A stretch of 64,000 nucleotides of DNA from Hysterangium stoloniferum (GCA_015178975.1 WHVD01000012.1:620001-684000); one strand, 5' to 3'; numbered from the stretch's first letter, positions 23,872 through 35,128 are shown. A program made the numbers and translations. The notes: generated by a model not told the origin, from the sequence alone.

Positions 23872-24381
23872 GTCATGATTTAAAAAGCTCTCAGTCACCA
23901 TTCAAAAAGTTGATTAATAGTCACCAGAACTTGTGTGTGGAGTTGGAGATTCTCAGTTTTTGTAATTTACTCAACCCTTCGAATTCTTTGCTATGAATAC
24001 AAGTACTGATTATGATTACCATTTTTGTCTTTTATTTTCAGTCCATCCTGTCAGTCGGCTTCATTTCTCTCTTGGAGCGGCCGAATGTGAAATTGGTTTA
24101 TAAGGGCACCTTTCACTTGCAACAGGTCCAACACCTCTTGGTCGTCTTCCTCCATCTTATTTCCTATTCTGATTTCGATCTCTAGTCATGTTCTTCCTTT
24201 ATTAGAGGAGAACTCTGGCTAGTGATTCACAATATTTACTTGATCATCACGGTTAATTTTATCTCCATCGTGCCATCAGAACAATGACAAAGTATGTATA
24301 TTATTGTTTTTTTTTTTGTTTTTTGTTTTTTTTTTTACAATGTAATGTTTATTAGAGGCAAATGAGGCTGTTACATGATGG
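23872..24381. other. AT-rich spacer with poly-T tracts
   Basis: No gene or repeat family recognised. It contains long T-runs broken by G at about 24303-24336. It is not the missing right half of Tc1 element 1. Confidence 0.5.
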
Positions 24382-26545
24382 ATAGGAATGGTGGCTATCT
24401 TCTGAGTGATGATATTGAGACATTTTCTGTGGACAATCTTATCTCTAGTGCTGCAGGTCTCAATGATGGTAATGCCTGCGATGACACTCCCATTAATTCA
24501 GATTTTTGTGATGAACAGGCAAAAGCAGTTCTAACATAGGGGTGGAGATCAATGCTAGTGATGACATTGCCTCTTTTAGCAGCTGCAGTGATTCTGATGA
24601 CAGTTCTGTATATCATTTCATGAGCATTGAGTTTTCTTCAGATTCCAAAGATGGGGATTATATTGGTGTGGATACATCAGGTAGGTTTACAATTGATTTA
24701 TATTTATATGTTTCCTGACATGATATTTACGAGATGACAATGAGCTGTCTTCTTTAGCAAGTATACGGGGAAATAAACCACCTAGAGCTTCAGGCAGTGA
24801 TCAAGGAAAGAATGCTCCGTGATTGTCTAGCCAGATGCTGATATGTAATCCCTCAGGTTATTTGAAGCATCTAATAAATGAAGATATTGCTACAGCTACT
24901 CTAGAATCATTGGCAACTCACAGCAATGATGGTGACAATGGCAAGCAATCTTCTATGGTAAGTCTGGGTGGAAAGAAGCCACCCAGATATGTGAGTAGTG
25001 ATCAAGGAAGGAAACAATGGAGGATAGTCACACTTCATTGAATACACAAAATTTTATGGAAAAGTCCTCATATTTTTAAGTGAGACTATTTCCCCTGGCT
25101 CTGACTACATGTTTTAGGAGCTTATATTTCATTAATCCAAAACTTCATCTTTAAGACTTGTATACTCTTTTAAAATATCCACAAACATCATGGTTAAACA
25201 AAATTATTTGGGATGTCACCTAATCTTTGGGATAAGATGCATTCTCTTGTATATTATGCAAACTTTCAAATATAGTTCATATAATTTAAATTTATTTGGT
25301 TTAGAAAGTTAACCAGAACTATCTGGCCAACCAATCCATGTTGTGGAATTTATCCCCAAAAGGATAATCTATATATGTTTGTTTGACTAACTTTTGTCAG
25401 ATACAAGATAAATATTAATATTTCCTTATTCTCCAGAATGTCATTTGATAGATTAAATTTGATTAAATATTAATTTTACAACAAACAATATAAATATATG
25501 TATATACTTTAGTGGATAAATAACTTTTAAAGTTTTGGGTTATCCTCCGATGTTCATTTTCTGGTGAAGGGTTGACATCAAGGACATTGTATGACTTAAA
25601 AAACATCTGGCAAGTGATTTAAAATTGCTAGAGAGGCTTAGAATGCTGAATTGCAGCAGGTGGTCCAATATCAAAAACAGCTTCAGTCCTCTTCCAAGGA
25701 TACTTTGGTACAAATCAAAGTGCTTATTCCGGATTCATCCCCTGAGGATTCTATACAATCTTCATCTCAGGTAGAAGCTCTGGGCGCACAGCATGCCTTT
25801 GAGATTTATACCAATGATCAATTGATGGCATCTGGGTTCATGATCAATATGAGAGACTGGCTCCTGATTTGTACAGACTGCCATTGTGCTGTATTTCCTG
25901 GAATTGCTGTCGATCACACTGAAAAGCACCACAAGATCAAAGGTATACCAAAGAACTTTGGGGACGAATTAGCTGTGGAATTTAATCTTACTGGATAAGT
26001 GGATGACATGAAAGCCGTTTGGCCACAAAATCCAGTCAAACCATATCAGGGCATAGATATTATCCCAGATTTCTACCAGTGCAGAACTGTAAACACATTG
26101 CTAGTAATGAGAAGTCACTCTAGGTGCATTACCAAGCTGAGCACAAGGGCAAGGGCATACTGTATAGGAGATTTGATTGGATGGCAGCAAAGCAAATTTG
26201 GCTATGTTCAAATTTTGCAAGATATTGGCAGTTACTTGCAGATGGCATACACAAACAGATGGGAGATGTACATTAGAGCTTTGGAAGAAGAGCCTGAAGC
26301 TTGAGCCTCTGTGACCTATCCCCCTTTCGACAGTGGATAGAGAAATTCCACCATGGCTGCATAAAGTCAGGTGGTTAGAGTTTGTGCAAGACTTGGATGC
26401 AGAGAAAGTGCAGCCTATGGGGGATTTGAAGACAGTGAAGGGCGAAGAGTTATGGATCCTGGTAGCCCTAGGTTCTTATCTTGGACAGGAAAGATGATTA
26501 CAACGCTTCCTATTCAAGTATGTCAGTGGTTGATGTGTTTCGATG
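24382..26545 (+). pseudogene. Decayed gene with OrsD-like (C2H2-type zinc) domain
   Basis: Fragments in plus-strand order. 24382-24520 (MDRNGGYLLSDDIETF...) and 24530-24680 are acidic, Ser/Asp-rich stretches. 25636-25998 and, after one in-frame TAA, 25999-26304 form a continuous reading frame. 26320-26545 follows in another frame (PPWLHKVRWLEFVQDLD). The middle part has LLICTDCHCAVFPG followed by VDHTEKHHKI, giving Cys-Cys...His-His spacing like the OrsD/DUF3505-type finger widespread in basidiomycetes. The later Trp-rich segment also fits that family by eye. At least three stops are present, so it is almost surely dead. 25030-25640 is AT-rich with no coding signal. Family assignment is moderate; transposon association is an inference. 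Confidence 0.45.
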
Positions 26546-26639
26546 GGTAAGTGGATTCTTTCTCAAATAATTTACCTTTAGCTTATATAATTTGAAGTAT
26601 ACCCACTAGCCAGAGCTTCGATGGGGTTGTTAAACTCAT

Positions 26640-26993
26640 TGTCATGACTGTCACAAAACTCTCACAAAAACATACAAGATCAACTTCAACACCCTTTTGA
26701 CTAATCTTCAACTTGACTCCAATGACCTTTCAACTTGATTGACATTCAACATATTTCAACAATCCTTACTGTAACAATATTCAACTTGTCTCAATTCAAC
26801 ATCATATATGTATGATTTCACTAGTAAAATGATGAAGAACATAAAAGGGCTACAATAGGAGCAAGGAAAGTCAGTCAGAAAATCTCCCACAAAATCTGTG
26901 AACTAGTCCATTGTATTAATAATCTACTTTCATTATTCTCTTACATAATGTCATAACCTTTTGACATACTATTTGTGAGCCATTGTATCTTGG
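26640..26993 (+). mobile_element. LTR-like relic (family 58 kb), left part, interrupted by chromovirus 2
   Basis: Begins near TGTCATGACTGTCAC, has many TTCAACTT motifs and AAAAGGGCTACAATAGGAGC, and continues after the chromovirus at 35134-35149 (CTCTTACGTTATCAACA). The same landmarks, in the same order, occur at 58250-58636, ending TTTATCAACA. Probably a solo LTR of a Copia-like family. Confidence 0.5.
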
Positions 26994-26998
26994 AATTG
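26994..26998. repeat. Target-site duplication AATTG (left) of chromovirus 2
   Basis: AATTG at 26994-26998 is repeated at 35129-35133, directly outside the two LTRs. This proves a single insertion event without later rearrangement. Confidence 0.93.
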
Positions 26999-27839
26999 TG
27001 TTAGGATACACACACAGGCCGGGTTTCTGGAGAAACCCGCGGGATATCCGGTAGGACTTGGCTTCAGCTTATAGGCTGTGCCCTCGCTAGATCGTGTTGT
27101 CCAATTTCAAACGGACGGACGGGGATCCTGGGGAGTCCGGGCGGGGTTCGTGGGTTGTAGGTCGTAAGTCGGGTCGTGGGTCGTAAGTCGGAGGTCGTGG
27201 GTCGTGAGTCGAGTTGGTTGAGAGAGATAGATGCGCCAGAGCCCGTGGGCTCTGACTAGTGCGAGCGATGTGAATCGAGTAAGGTTTTAGAGCGGAAAAT
27301 ATTATTAGATTACTGGGGGGAATCTAAGCTAATTTTCTGACTGGATTGTATGTACAACATCTGCCAGTTTATATAGACCATGGAGTGAATGACATACCAA
27401 ATCCAGTAATGGCGAAATGAAACTAACAAAACATGAAACAGGAATAGTAAACACCAATTTTTGGTGTTAGGAACGGAACGGAATGGAGCGGAGTCCGAAT
27501 CGTGACAAAGCATAACCCATAACGGGAAACGGAGTAGGAGCGGAGTCCTAAATTGTGACAGGTCATTTGACTAAAACGGGAACGGGGCTCGATTAGAGCG
27601 GTGACGGGATTCTGAGCGGGTTCCAGTGACTGATGCGTGGGACGAAGATGGACATAGACAGAGACAGGATCCGGGGAAAGTTCGGTGACTGATATGTGTC
27701 TTAATGAGGTCGAACGTAACGAGTCTTGACGTAACGGAGTCCGGGCGGGAAATCCTATAAACAGACGATTGGTGCTTGTAGCGTGTGGGGGCGTACGAGT
27801 TAGTGCCCGGAGTCTGGCGGGATTTGTCCGGTCGTAACA
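26999..27839 (-). repeat. LTR (3') of chromovirus 2
   Basis: Ends TG...CA. On the minus strand it has a TATA box (CTATATAAAC, about 27370-27379) and the transcript-start region AGTCAGAAAAT about 33 nt downstream of the TATA start. U3/U5 contains a short internal tandem array of GGTCGTAAGTC / GGTCGTGGGTC at about 27150-27220. Confidence 0.92.
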
Positions 27840-28047
27840 GTATCCTCCCTTTATGCTGAAGTCCCAAAGAGGCTCTAGACCTAAATAAGGTTCTTGTCGG
27901 CTACGCGCATGTATCAAAAGTCATGTCGGTTACACGTATGTGTCAAAGAGTCATGTGATCTGGAAGGTAAGGTTCAAACGCGACGAGCCTATATAAAAAA
28001 TTGAAAAAAGAAATTTCTTCTTCTTCATTACCCCCATCTTCGTCACT

Positions 28048-29032
28048 ATGGGACCAAAACCAACACCACGCAAGCCAATGCCGACAGCAGGGCCCTCCTC
28101 GGCCACTCTGTATTGGGCACCGTGGACGGCGGCCCAATTGTTGGCGCGGCGAGAAGAGCAGCGCCAGCTTCGTGAAGCAGCAGAGAGAGAGGCGAGGGAG
28201 GCTGAGGAGGCCCTGGACAGAGAGTACCAGGAAGCATTGGCCGCGGAGGAAGAGGCCGCAAAGGAGAGGGAACGTGAGGCAGAGGAGGCTGCGCGAGTGG
28301 CCGCGGAGAATGCCCGGGTGGCTGCAGAGAAAGCCCGGGTGGCCGCGGAGAGGGCCGCCATTGTTGCGGAAAAGGTAAGTCCCAATATTCAACTTGTCGA
28401 ACTTTACTGACTTGTAATTTTCAGCGCAAAGTGACAGAGGTGGAGTCGGAGTCCGAGGGGGAGCCGGAGAGCCCCCAAAAGGTAGGCCTCATGTCCGTGG
28501 GATAACCGGTGAAAACTGACCATATCAACAGAAGGCAAGGAAGGCGGCGCCAGTCCGACTACCGACGCGGAACGAGCCGCGGTGTTCCAGTTGTAACAAC
28601 CAGAACACAGAGTGCAATCGAAAGTCCGGCCGGGGTCCGGGGTGTTACCAATGCGCACACCTCAAGGTGAGGTGCTCGCTTGTGCACGAGCAGGCCACGG
28701 GATCCGGGGCGCGAGACATAAGCGGGACGGACGGGTTGTCCGGGTTGGACAAGGTCCTTGGACGGATCGCCGAGGGCATCGAGGCCCAAAATGAGTTGCT
28801 CCGGAAGAGCAACAAGGTCCAAATTGTGGTGGCAAAGGAGCTGTCCGGACTCCGCGAGGAGTTTTGGAAGTTCCTGGCAGAGTATGGCGGCTATGTCTAT
28901 GAAGAGCTGCAGATCGGGAGTTCCGAGGATGCCGGGTCGGATGAGGACAGGGTTGCCACGGAGGTCGTGGAGCTCCCTGAGGAGGTAGCTGAGGCAGCGG
29001 GGAAAAAACATAGCCCCATAAATGTAGACTGA
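28048..29032 (+). CDS. Antisense Zn2Cys6-type zinc-cluster protein inside chromovirus 2
   Basis: Lies on the strand opposite to gag-pol. Three exons: 28048-28374, 28425-28481 and 28532-29032, with introns GTAAGT...TTTTCAG and GTAGGC...TCAACAG; 294 residues. Residues 35-105 form a long Glu/Arg/Ala-rich coiled coil (EEQRQLREAAEREAREAEE). The third exon has six Cys with spacing CX2CX6CX9CX2CX6C (from RCSSCNNQNTEC to HLKVRCSL), exactly the fungal binuclear zinc-cluster consensus. A second helical segment and an acidic tail follow. The spliced structure and antisense orientation suggest a captured host regulator or an element-encoded nuclear factor. It could bind the LTR or host DNA, but that is inference. 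The frame is open throughout, so it is under recent or present constraint. Confidence 0.72.
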
Positions 29033-29236
29033 AGAGTAACATAGAAATAGAAAGTAATTGAACATAAAGTAAAGCGTGAAAGAGAACATAAAAATAAAAG
29101 TCAAAGCCAAAGTCCGCGGAGAGTCCGCTTAAAGACTTGACTTGACATGTCAGAACCTGTAAAGCAAAGAGAGACATAGGGTGACAGGGAATAGTGAAAA
29201 TGAGTCCAAACGTAACACGGGGTCCGCGGAGTGCGG

Positions 29237-32200
29237 TCAGAGAGACGATAATGGTCCAGGTTTGAGTGGGTAAGCTGTATGAAAGTCAGTAACGATTTCC
29301 GTAGCATTACCGAGTTCCGTGGCCAAAATCCATGAGGTTTCTTCATCGGTGCCCTCGTAACCCGCCCACTTGACCAAGTAAAGCAGTTTACAAGTGCGTT
29401 GACGCTTGTCTATTTTTGAATCTAAAATCTGTGAGATTTCAAACTCAGGTTCTCCATCAATGACGACAGGAGGAGGCGGAGATTGCACGCGATCCGGGAT
29501 AGTGTTAGCAGTACAAGGTTCTAGCATAGAGACATGAAATACTGGGTGTACCGCGCGCATGCTATCCGGAAGCCGTAGAGTCCAAGAAACTGAACCTACT
29601 TGTGCAATAATTTCAAAGGGACCTAAATATTTTTCAGCAAGCTTCTTTGATGGACGGGTAGTCCGGAAGAATTGAGCTTTGACATAAACACGGTCGCCAA
29701 TCTTGAAGTTGGGTGGCGGGATCCGGTGTTTGTCCGCTGAATGTTGGTATTGCTCTTGGGCGGACAATATTGCAGTCCGGAGTTTCTCGTGGAGCTCGTG
29801 GAGGTCCGTGGTGAACTCTTGAGCACGAACAGAGGCGAGATTTCATTCTGGATGTACTGTAATATTTGGATTATATCCTTTATTTGCAAAGAACGGGGAA
29901 ATGCCAGTAGTGGCCGAGGGTGCATTGTTGTAAGCAAACTCTGCAAGTGGTAACAAGGTTTTCCAATTGTCCTGTTGGTAGTTGCAATAAACGCGGAGGT
30001 ATTGTTCCAATGTCTGGTTGACGCATTCGGTTTGTCCGTCACCTTCCGGGTGATGTCCGGACGTGAAATGTAATGTCATGTCCAAGGATTTTCCGAGGGA
30101 TCTAAAGAAGTGAGACACGAACTCTGATCCTCGATCGGAAGTCACGTGGGACGGAACTCCGTGCTTGGAAAATACGTGGATAATGAAACGTTCCGCTAAC
30201 TGCACGGACGTAATTGTATCATAAGTAGGGATGAATATACCTTGTTTTGAGAATCTGTCAACAACGACTAGAATAGCAGAAAAGCCTTCGGAATCTGGTA
30301 GGTGTTCAATGAAATCCATAGATATAGAATTCCACGGGTGTTCCGGTACCGGGAGTTGTTTCAAAAGGCCGTATGGCTTGTGTCGCTGAGATTTCGAGCG
30401 GGGACAAGTAGTGCAAGATTTACAATAGTGCTTAACGAATCCACGGAGTCCGGGCCAAGTATATTCTCTTCTTATTAATGATAGAGTTTTGTTGTACCCG
30501 AAATGTCCTGAGAGTGGATGATCATGTTTGTATTGAAGGATCCTGAGGCGGAGGCCATCGGAGTCCGGTACATAGATACGATCGTCAAGTCTAATGAAAC
30601 CATGTTGATCAAGAGACCACCAAGGTTGATCGGGGTCCACGGGATTGTCTAGATGAGCTTTAGTAATTGGGTCTAGCGGAATTGCCGATAGAATATCTTG
30701 ATGTAACTTCTCGATATCCATAATGATAATTCCACGGACAATGGGATTGACGAGGAAAGTTGCGCGGACCGATGCGGTAAGTTGTTGATTCGTGAAAATA
30801 GGTTTCAGGTTGTGCGGATTTACCGTTGCATAGTCGTTGCTCCCCTCTTTAGGATAGACGTCCCATCGTCTAGTTAAAGCGTCGGGTTTGCCGCCGAGAC
30901 GGCCGGGTCGAAAACGGATAATCATGTTGAAGGTGGAGAGATATTCAGACCAGCGGGCCTGCCGGCGGGTCAAGAGTTTTGTGGTAGAAAAGTATTCCAG
31001 GTTTTTGTGATCTGTTACAACTTCAATAGGAGCTCCTGAACCTTCCAAATAGTGTCGCCACGCTTTGAAAGCTGAAAAGATTGCCAGAAGTTCTTTATCA
31101 TGAACGTCGTAGTTGAGCTCTGCTCCGGTAAAAGTCTGGGACAGAAAAGCCACGGGGTGAACTTCTCCGTCGGAGTCCTGGATAGAGAGAATGGCTCCAA
31201 GTGCATAGTCGGAGGCGTCCGTTTCAACAATGAGCGGGAAGTCTGGTTTCCAATGCGACAGAATAGGAGCTGTAGAAAAAGAATTTTTTAAAAGATTGAA
31301 AGCTTTTTGACACTTATCGTTAAAATTCCATGGAGTACCCTTACGCGTAAGACAGGTAAGGGGTACCGTGATGTCGGAATATCCACGGATAAAATGTCTA
31401 TAAAAATTGGCAAAGCCGAGGAAGGATTGTATATCTTTAACTTTTCGGGGTTCGGGCCAATCTTTGATGACTTGCACTTTAGTTTCATCCATGCGGAGTC
31501 CATCGGGTCCCATCATGAAACCTAGGTATTCCACGGAGTCTGTGTCAAAAGTACATTTTTTACCATTTGCGAATAAACCATGTTGTCTGAGCCTCCGGAG
31601 AACCTCACGGACTTGTTTGTCGTGTTCCGCGGGATTTTCAGAGTAGATAAGAATGTCGTCCAAGTAAACAATGACACATACATCGAGCATGTCGGAGAAA
31701 ATGTCGTTGATAAAATGCTGAAAAACAGACGGGGCATTAGTGAGTCCAAAAGGGATGACCAACCACTCGAAGGCCCCATAGCGGGTTCTAAAAGTGGTTT
31801 TCCATTCGTCGCCCGCGGCAATCCAGACCAAATGATAGGCGTGCTTGAGATCTATTTTGGTGTAAATCCGGGCATTCCGCGGAGCATCGAGCAGGTCAGA
31901 TATAAGTGGGAGTGGATATTTGTCCTTTTTGGTGACAGCATTGAGTCCTCTAAAATCAACACATAGTCGAAGGGATCCATCCTTTTTTCTGACAAACAAA
32001 ACAGGTGCTCCAAAAGGAGACTTTGAGGGTCGAATAAAACCTATGGACAAATGTTCATCCAGGAAATCACGGATTGCGGATAGTTCCGTGGATGAGAGCG
32101 GGTAAATATGTCCTAGGGGTGGCTGGGCGCCATCTTCAAGATCAGTTTTTAAGTCGTATTCTCTATGAGGCAGAAGCCGGTCAGCTTTTCGCTTGCTAAA

Positions 32201-32845
32201 AACATCTGCGAAGTCATGATATTTCTCCGGGACGCCTTCTAGGTCAGCGGCTTGCTCAGATTCAGATACTGGGGTTGAAAAACGTCCAGTTGCTTCATCA
32301 ATTTTTAAATTGATAGTGAACGCCTGGGACCCATCCATTTTTGAAGCCCTAATAAAAGCTGCAGCATTAATCAGAGAAATGGACGGAGGTGCCGTGGGTT
32401 CCGGGGAAGCTATAGGTGCCGTAGGGATCACAGGAGTCCTCGAGACTGCAGGTGCCGGGAAGGCCATGGGTGCCGTGGAGGCCGAGACAGGCGCAGTTTC
32501 CTCGGTCGCCGCGGGAGTCCGGAATGTTATACTGTTAGCTATCCAGTCAATCAACGGATTGTAGCGGGTAAGCCAGTTATGTCCTAGGACCACCGAGCAA
32601 CTTGAGTCTAACTGGGTCACATAGAAAGTGACCAATTGAGATGTTCCACAAGGGAAATTGATGGGTAAATCACAAGCTTGGGTAACAACCGAATTACTTG
32701 TGCCATCGAAGAGGCGGAGAGTGACGGGATTTATCGAATAAGTTGACAAAGAATTTTTTTGCGTGAATTTTGTATCTAAAAAACAATGAGTCGAGCCGGA
32801 ATCTATGAGAGCTGAAAAAACGAATTTTGGAATCATATTAGACAT
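29237..32845 (-). pseudogene. pol: Chromovirus 2 Pol (PR-RT-RNase H-IN-chromodomain), single in-frame TGA
   Basis: Starts at ATG 32845 (MSNMIPKFVFSALIDSG). Protease DSG in ALIDSGSTHCF; RT box YLDD (VIVYLDDILIYSENP); RNase H TDASDYALGAIL. The integrase zinc finger runs from GHFGYNKTL to CKSCTTC. Core D-D-E residues lie in SMDFIEHLP, VTSDRGSEF and EGDGQTECVN. A chromodomain lies near the C-terminus (LLYLVKWAGYEGTDEETSW). Gag and pol are in separate ORFs, 116 nt apart. One TGA at 29845-29843 interrupts the frame after ITVHPE; the reading frame is otherwise open to 29237. CGA to TGA by CpG deamination would explain it. Apart from this stop the protein is full length (about 1200 residues). Confidence 0.9.
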
Positions 32846-32961
32846 AAGTTTAACGAAAAATGAATCAGAATGTGAAAGAGCGGATGCGTTGAGGCGAGTG
32901 AACTCTTGAATGTGCGGAGAGGCAACGCAACCCCTAACCCGCGCGGAGTCCGTGGGGTTGC

Positions 32962-34254
32962 TTACTCTTTTTTCAAATCGGCAGCTGGTTTATCCTTCGA
33001 CGGGGTTTCCGTGGAGGCCTTGGCTGATCGACCCTTTGAAGAGTTTGCTTTTGCCAGCGGACATTCCGGGACTCGATGACCGGGTTTCCTGCACAAGAGA
33101 CAGAGGTTGTTGTCCATACAACGTTGTCTGTCTTGTGGAGTCAATTTGCCATCAGGTCCGAGTTTGCCTGAGAGGTCAGGTTTTCCGGCTTGCTTGCCGG
33201 ACTGTTGACCCTTGTTGTTGTCCTTATTGTCCTTATTGTTGTTGTTGTTGTTTGAAGACTTTTTATCGTTCTTCTTGTCGGATTGCGTGGAGTTCTGGTT
33301 GCTGGTTGACGAATTGTTGTTATTGTTTTTGTCCTTGGACTTGTTTACTTTGTCCGCGGATGTCTCGCGGGCAACTTCCGCGCGACGTTCCCAATAACGT
33401 GCGTCCGCGTTTTGAGCTTTGAGGTGCATACGGGACAGGGTTTTTGGCTTGCCATCTTCTCCTTTCGAGACTTCGTCTTTAAGGCGGGATGGCAGACCGG
33501 CATAGAATTGGTGGCGGAGAGCGGGATCACCCCACTGACAACGAGCTGCAAGATTATTGAATTGGACGATGTAGTCCGTGATGCGCTGCGTGTCCTTCAT
33601 ATGAAGATTTGTGAGACTATTCTCGGCTTCTCCTGTCGGGTCATACGGGCCGAAGTTGGTTTCAAGCTCCTCAACAAACGCCTCCCAATTTTCAAGCCAG
33701 AGTGGCTCTTCCTCGGATATTCCGCTAAAAGCCGGTTCGAACCATTTCAACGCGGATCCCGACAAATATGACAGTGCGTAATTGACTTTTCGGGAGTCCG
33801 TGGAGAATGCAGCGGCACCATCACGGAAATTGAAGCGACATTGCATGAGGAAAGTAGAGAGTTTGTTTGGGTTGGAACCCGTGAAGGGTTCCGGAGCATT
33901 GACTTTTGACCGTGGAGGTTCTTGTTCCTTTTTCTTTCGTTCTTCGAGCAGGTGCGTCATGAATTTATCTATGGTGCCTGCTAAAAATTCAGAAGTAGAA
34001 TCCCCCAAATGCGGTCGTTGAACAGGCAGAGGAATTTCAGGAGGGATTTCGACACCTTTGCCCTTGTCAGGGGCCACGGAATTGTCCTCGCGCTCGGATT
34101 CGTCCAGGTCTTCCGGGACTTCTTCAATGCGGGCTTCTTCCATGGGTTCCGACTGGTTCGCAAGCGTCTGACTGGTATACAGAGTTAACGGGGAATGAAG
34201 AGTCGACGGTCCAGGTATTGATGACTGTGCACGTGTACTTCTTCTTGGTGGCAT
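32962..34254 (-). CDS. gag: Chromovirus 2 Gag with CCHC zinc knuckle
   Basis: 430 residues, starting MPPRRSTRAQSS. Structural polyprotein forming the retrotransposon particle. The central retrotransposon-gag region has the usual YALSYLSGSALKWFEP and LRHQFYAGLPSRLKDEVS type segments. A low-complexity Asn/Lys/Asp stretch (about 310-350) follows. Near the C-terminus is the RNA-binding knuckle CLLCRKPGHRVPEC (CX2CX4HX4C). The frame is uninterrupted. The ATG lies about 36 nt downstream of the 5' LTR edge, just after the proposed primer site. Confidence 0.92.
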   Translation of the reverse strand: MPPRRSTRAQSSIPGPSTLHSPLTLYTSQTLANQSEPMEEARIEEVPEDLDESEREDNSVAPDKGKGVEIPPEIPLPVQRPHLGDSTSEFLAGTIDKFMTHLLEERKKKEQEPPRSKVNAPEPFTGSNPNKLSTFLMQCRFNFRDGAAAFSTDSRKVNYALSYLSGSALKWFEPAFSGISEEEPLWLENWEAFVEELETNFGPYDPTGEAENSLTNLHMKDTQRITDYIVQFNNLAARCQWGDPALRHQFYAGLPSRLKDEVSKGEDGKPKTLSRMHLKAQNADARYWERRAEVARETSADKVNKSKDKNNNNNSSTSNQNSTQSDKKNDKKSSNNNNNNKDNKDNNKGQQSGKQAGKPDLSGKLGPDGKLTPQDRQRCMDNNLCLLCRKPGHRVPECPLAKANSSKGRSAKASTETPSKDKPAADLKKE

Positions 34255-34277
34255 AATGAAAACAATCTGCGAGTATT

Positions 34278-34290
34278 AGTCAGAAAATAC
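34278..34290 (-). other. Probable self-priming primer-binding site of chromovirus 2
   Basis: Minus strand just inside the 5' LTR reads GT then ATTTTCTGACT. The same LTR contains AGTCAGAAAAT on the minus strand (plus-strand 34622-34632), about 33 nt downstream of the start of a TATATAA box, where transcription should begin. The 11-nt complementarity is the arrangement known for Tf1/sushi-type chromoviruses, in which the transcript's 5' end primes reverse transcription. No tRNA-like TGG site is present. Confidence 0.65.
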
Positions 34291-35128
34291 TGTTAGGATA
34301 CACACACAGGCCGGGTTTCCAGAGAAACCCGCGGGATATCCGGTAGGACTTGGCTTCAGCTTATAGGCTGCACCCTCGCTAGATCGTGTTGTCCAATTTC
34401 AAACGGACAGACGGGGATCCCGGGGAGTCCGGGCAGGGTTCATGGGTTGTAGGTCGTAAGTCGGGTCGTGGGTCGTAAGTCGGAGGTCGTGGTCGTGAGT
34501 CGAGTTGGTTGAGAGAGATAGATGCGCCAGAGCCCGTGGGCTCCGACTAGTGCAAGCGATGTGAATCGAGTAAGGTTTTAGAGTGGAAAATATTATTAGA
34601 TTACTGGGGGGAATCTAAGCTAATTTTCTGACTGGATTGTATGTACAACATCTGCCAGTTTATATAGACCATGGAGTGAATGACATACCAAATCCAGTAA
34701 TGGTGAAATGAAACTAACAAAACATGAAACAGGAATAGTAAACACCAAATTGGTGTTAGGAACGGAACGGAACGGAGCGGAGTCCGAATTGTGACAAAGC
34801 ATAACCCATAACGGGAAACGGAGCGGGAGCGGAGTCCTAAATCGTGACAGGTCATTTGACTAAAATGGGAACGGGGCTCGATTAGAGCGGTGACGGGATT
34901 CTGAGCGGGTTCCGGTGACTGATGCGTGGGACGAAGACGGACATAGACAGAGACAGGATCCGGGGAAAGTTCGGTGACTGATATGTGTCTTAATGAGGTC
35001 GAACGTAACGAGTCTTGACATAACGGAGTCCAGGCGGGAAATCCTATAAACAGACGATTGGTGCTTGTAGCGCGTGGGGGCGTACGAGTTAGTGCCCGGA
35101 GTCCGGCGGGATTTGTCCGGTCGTAACA
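34291..35128 (-). repeat. LTR (5') of chromovirus 2
   Basis: Partner of 26999-27839. Plus strand begins TGTTAGGATACACAC and ends GTCCGGTCGTAACA. Differences from the partner are confined almost entirely to CpG sites. The AATTG target copy follows at 35129. Confidence 0.93.

Larger units (their letters stand above)
26999..35128 (-). mobile_element. Chromovirus 2: nearly intact Ty3/gypsy LTR retrotransposon
   Basis: 8.13 kb with LTRs of 841 and 838 bp and a 5-bp target duplication. Coding on the minus strand: gag (34254-32962), pol with C-terminal chromodomain (32845-29237). On the opposite strand there is an extra spliced gene (28048-29032) between pol and the 3' LTR. LTRs differ by about 26 transitions, almost all at CpG, plus two small indels, so insertion looks recent. 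The only evident defect in pol is one TGA. Related solo LTRs are at 35363-36117 and 62526-63350. Confidence 0.94.

Noticed and set aside
28046-29177. Minus-strand open frames overlapping the antisense Zn2Cys6 gene as a continuation of pol
   Set aside because: Pol ends with its chromodomain at 29237. The minus-strand frames here are Pro/Leu-rich shadows of the coiled-coil gene.
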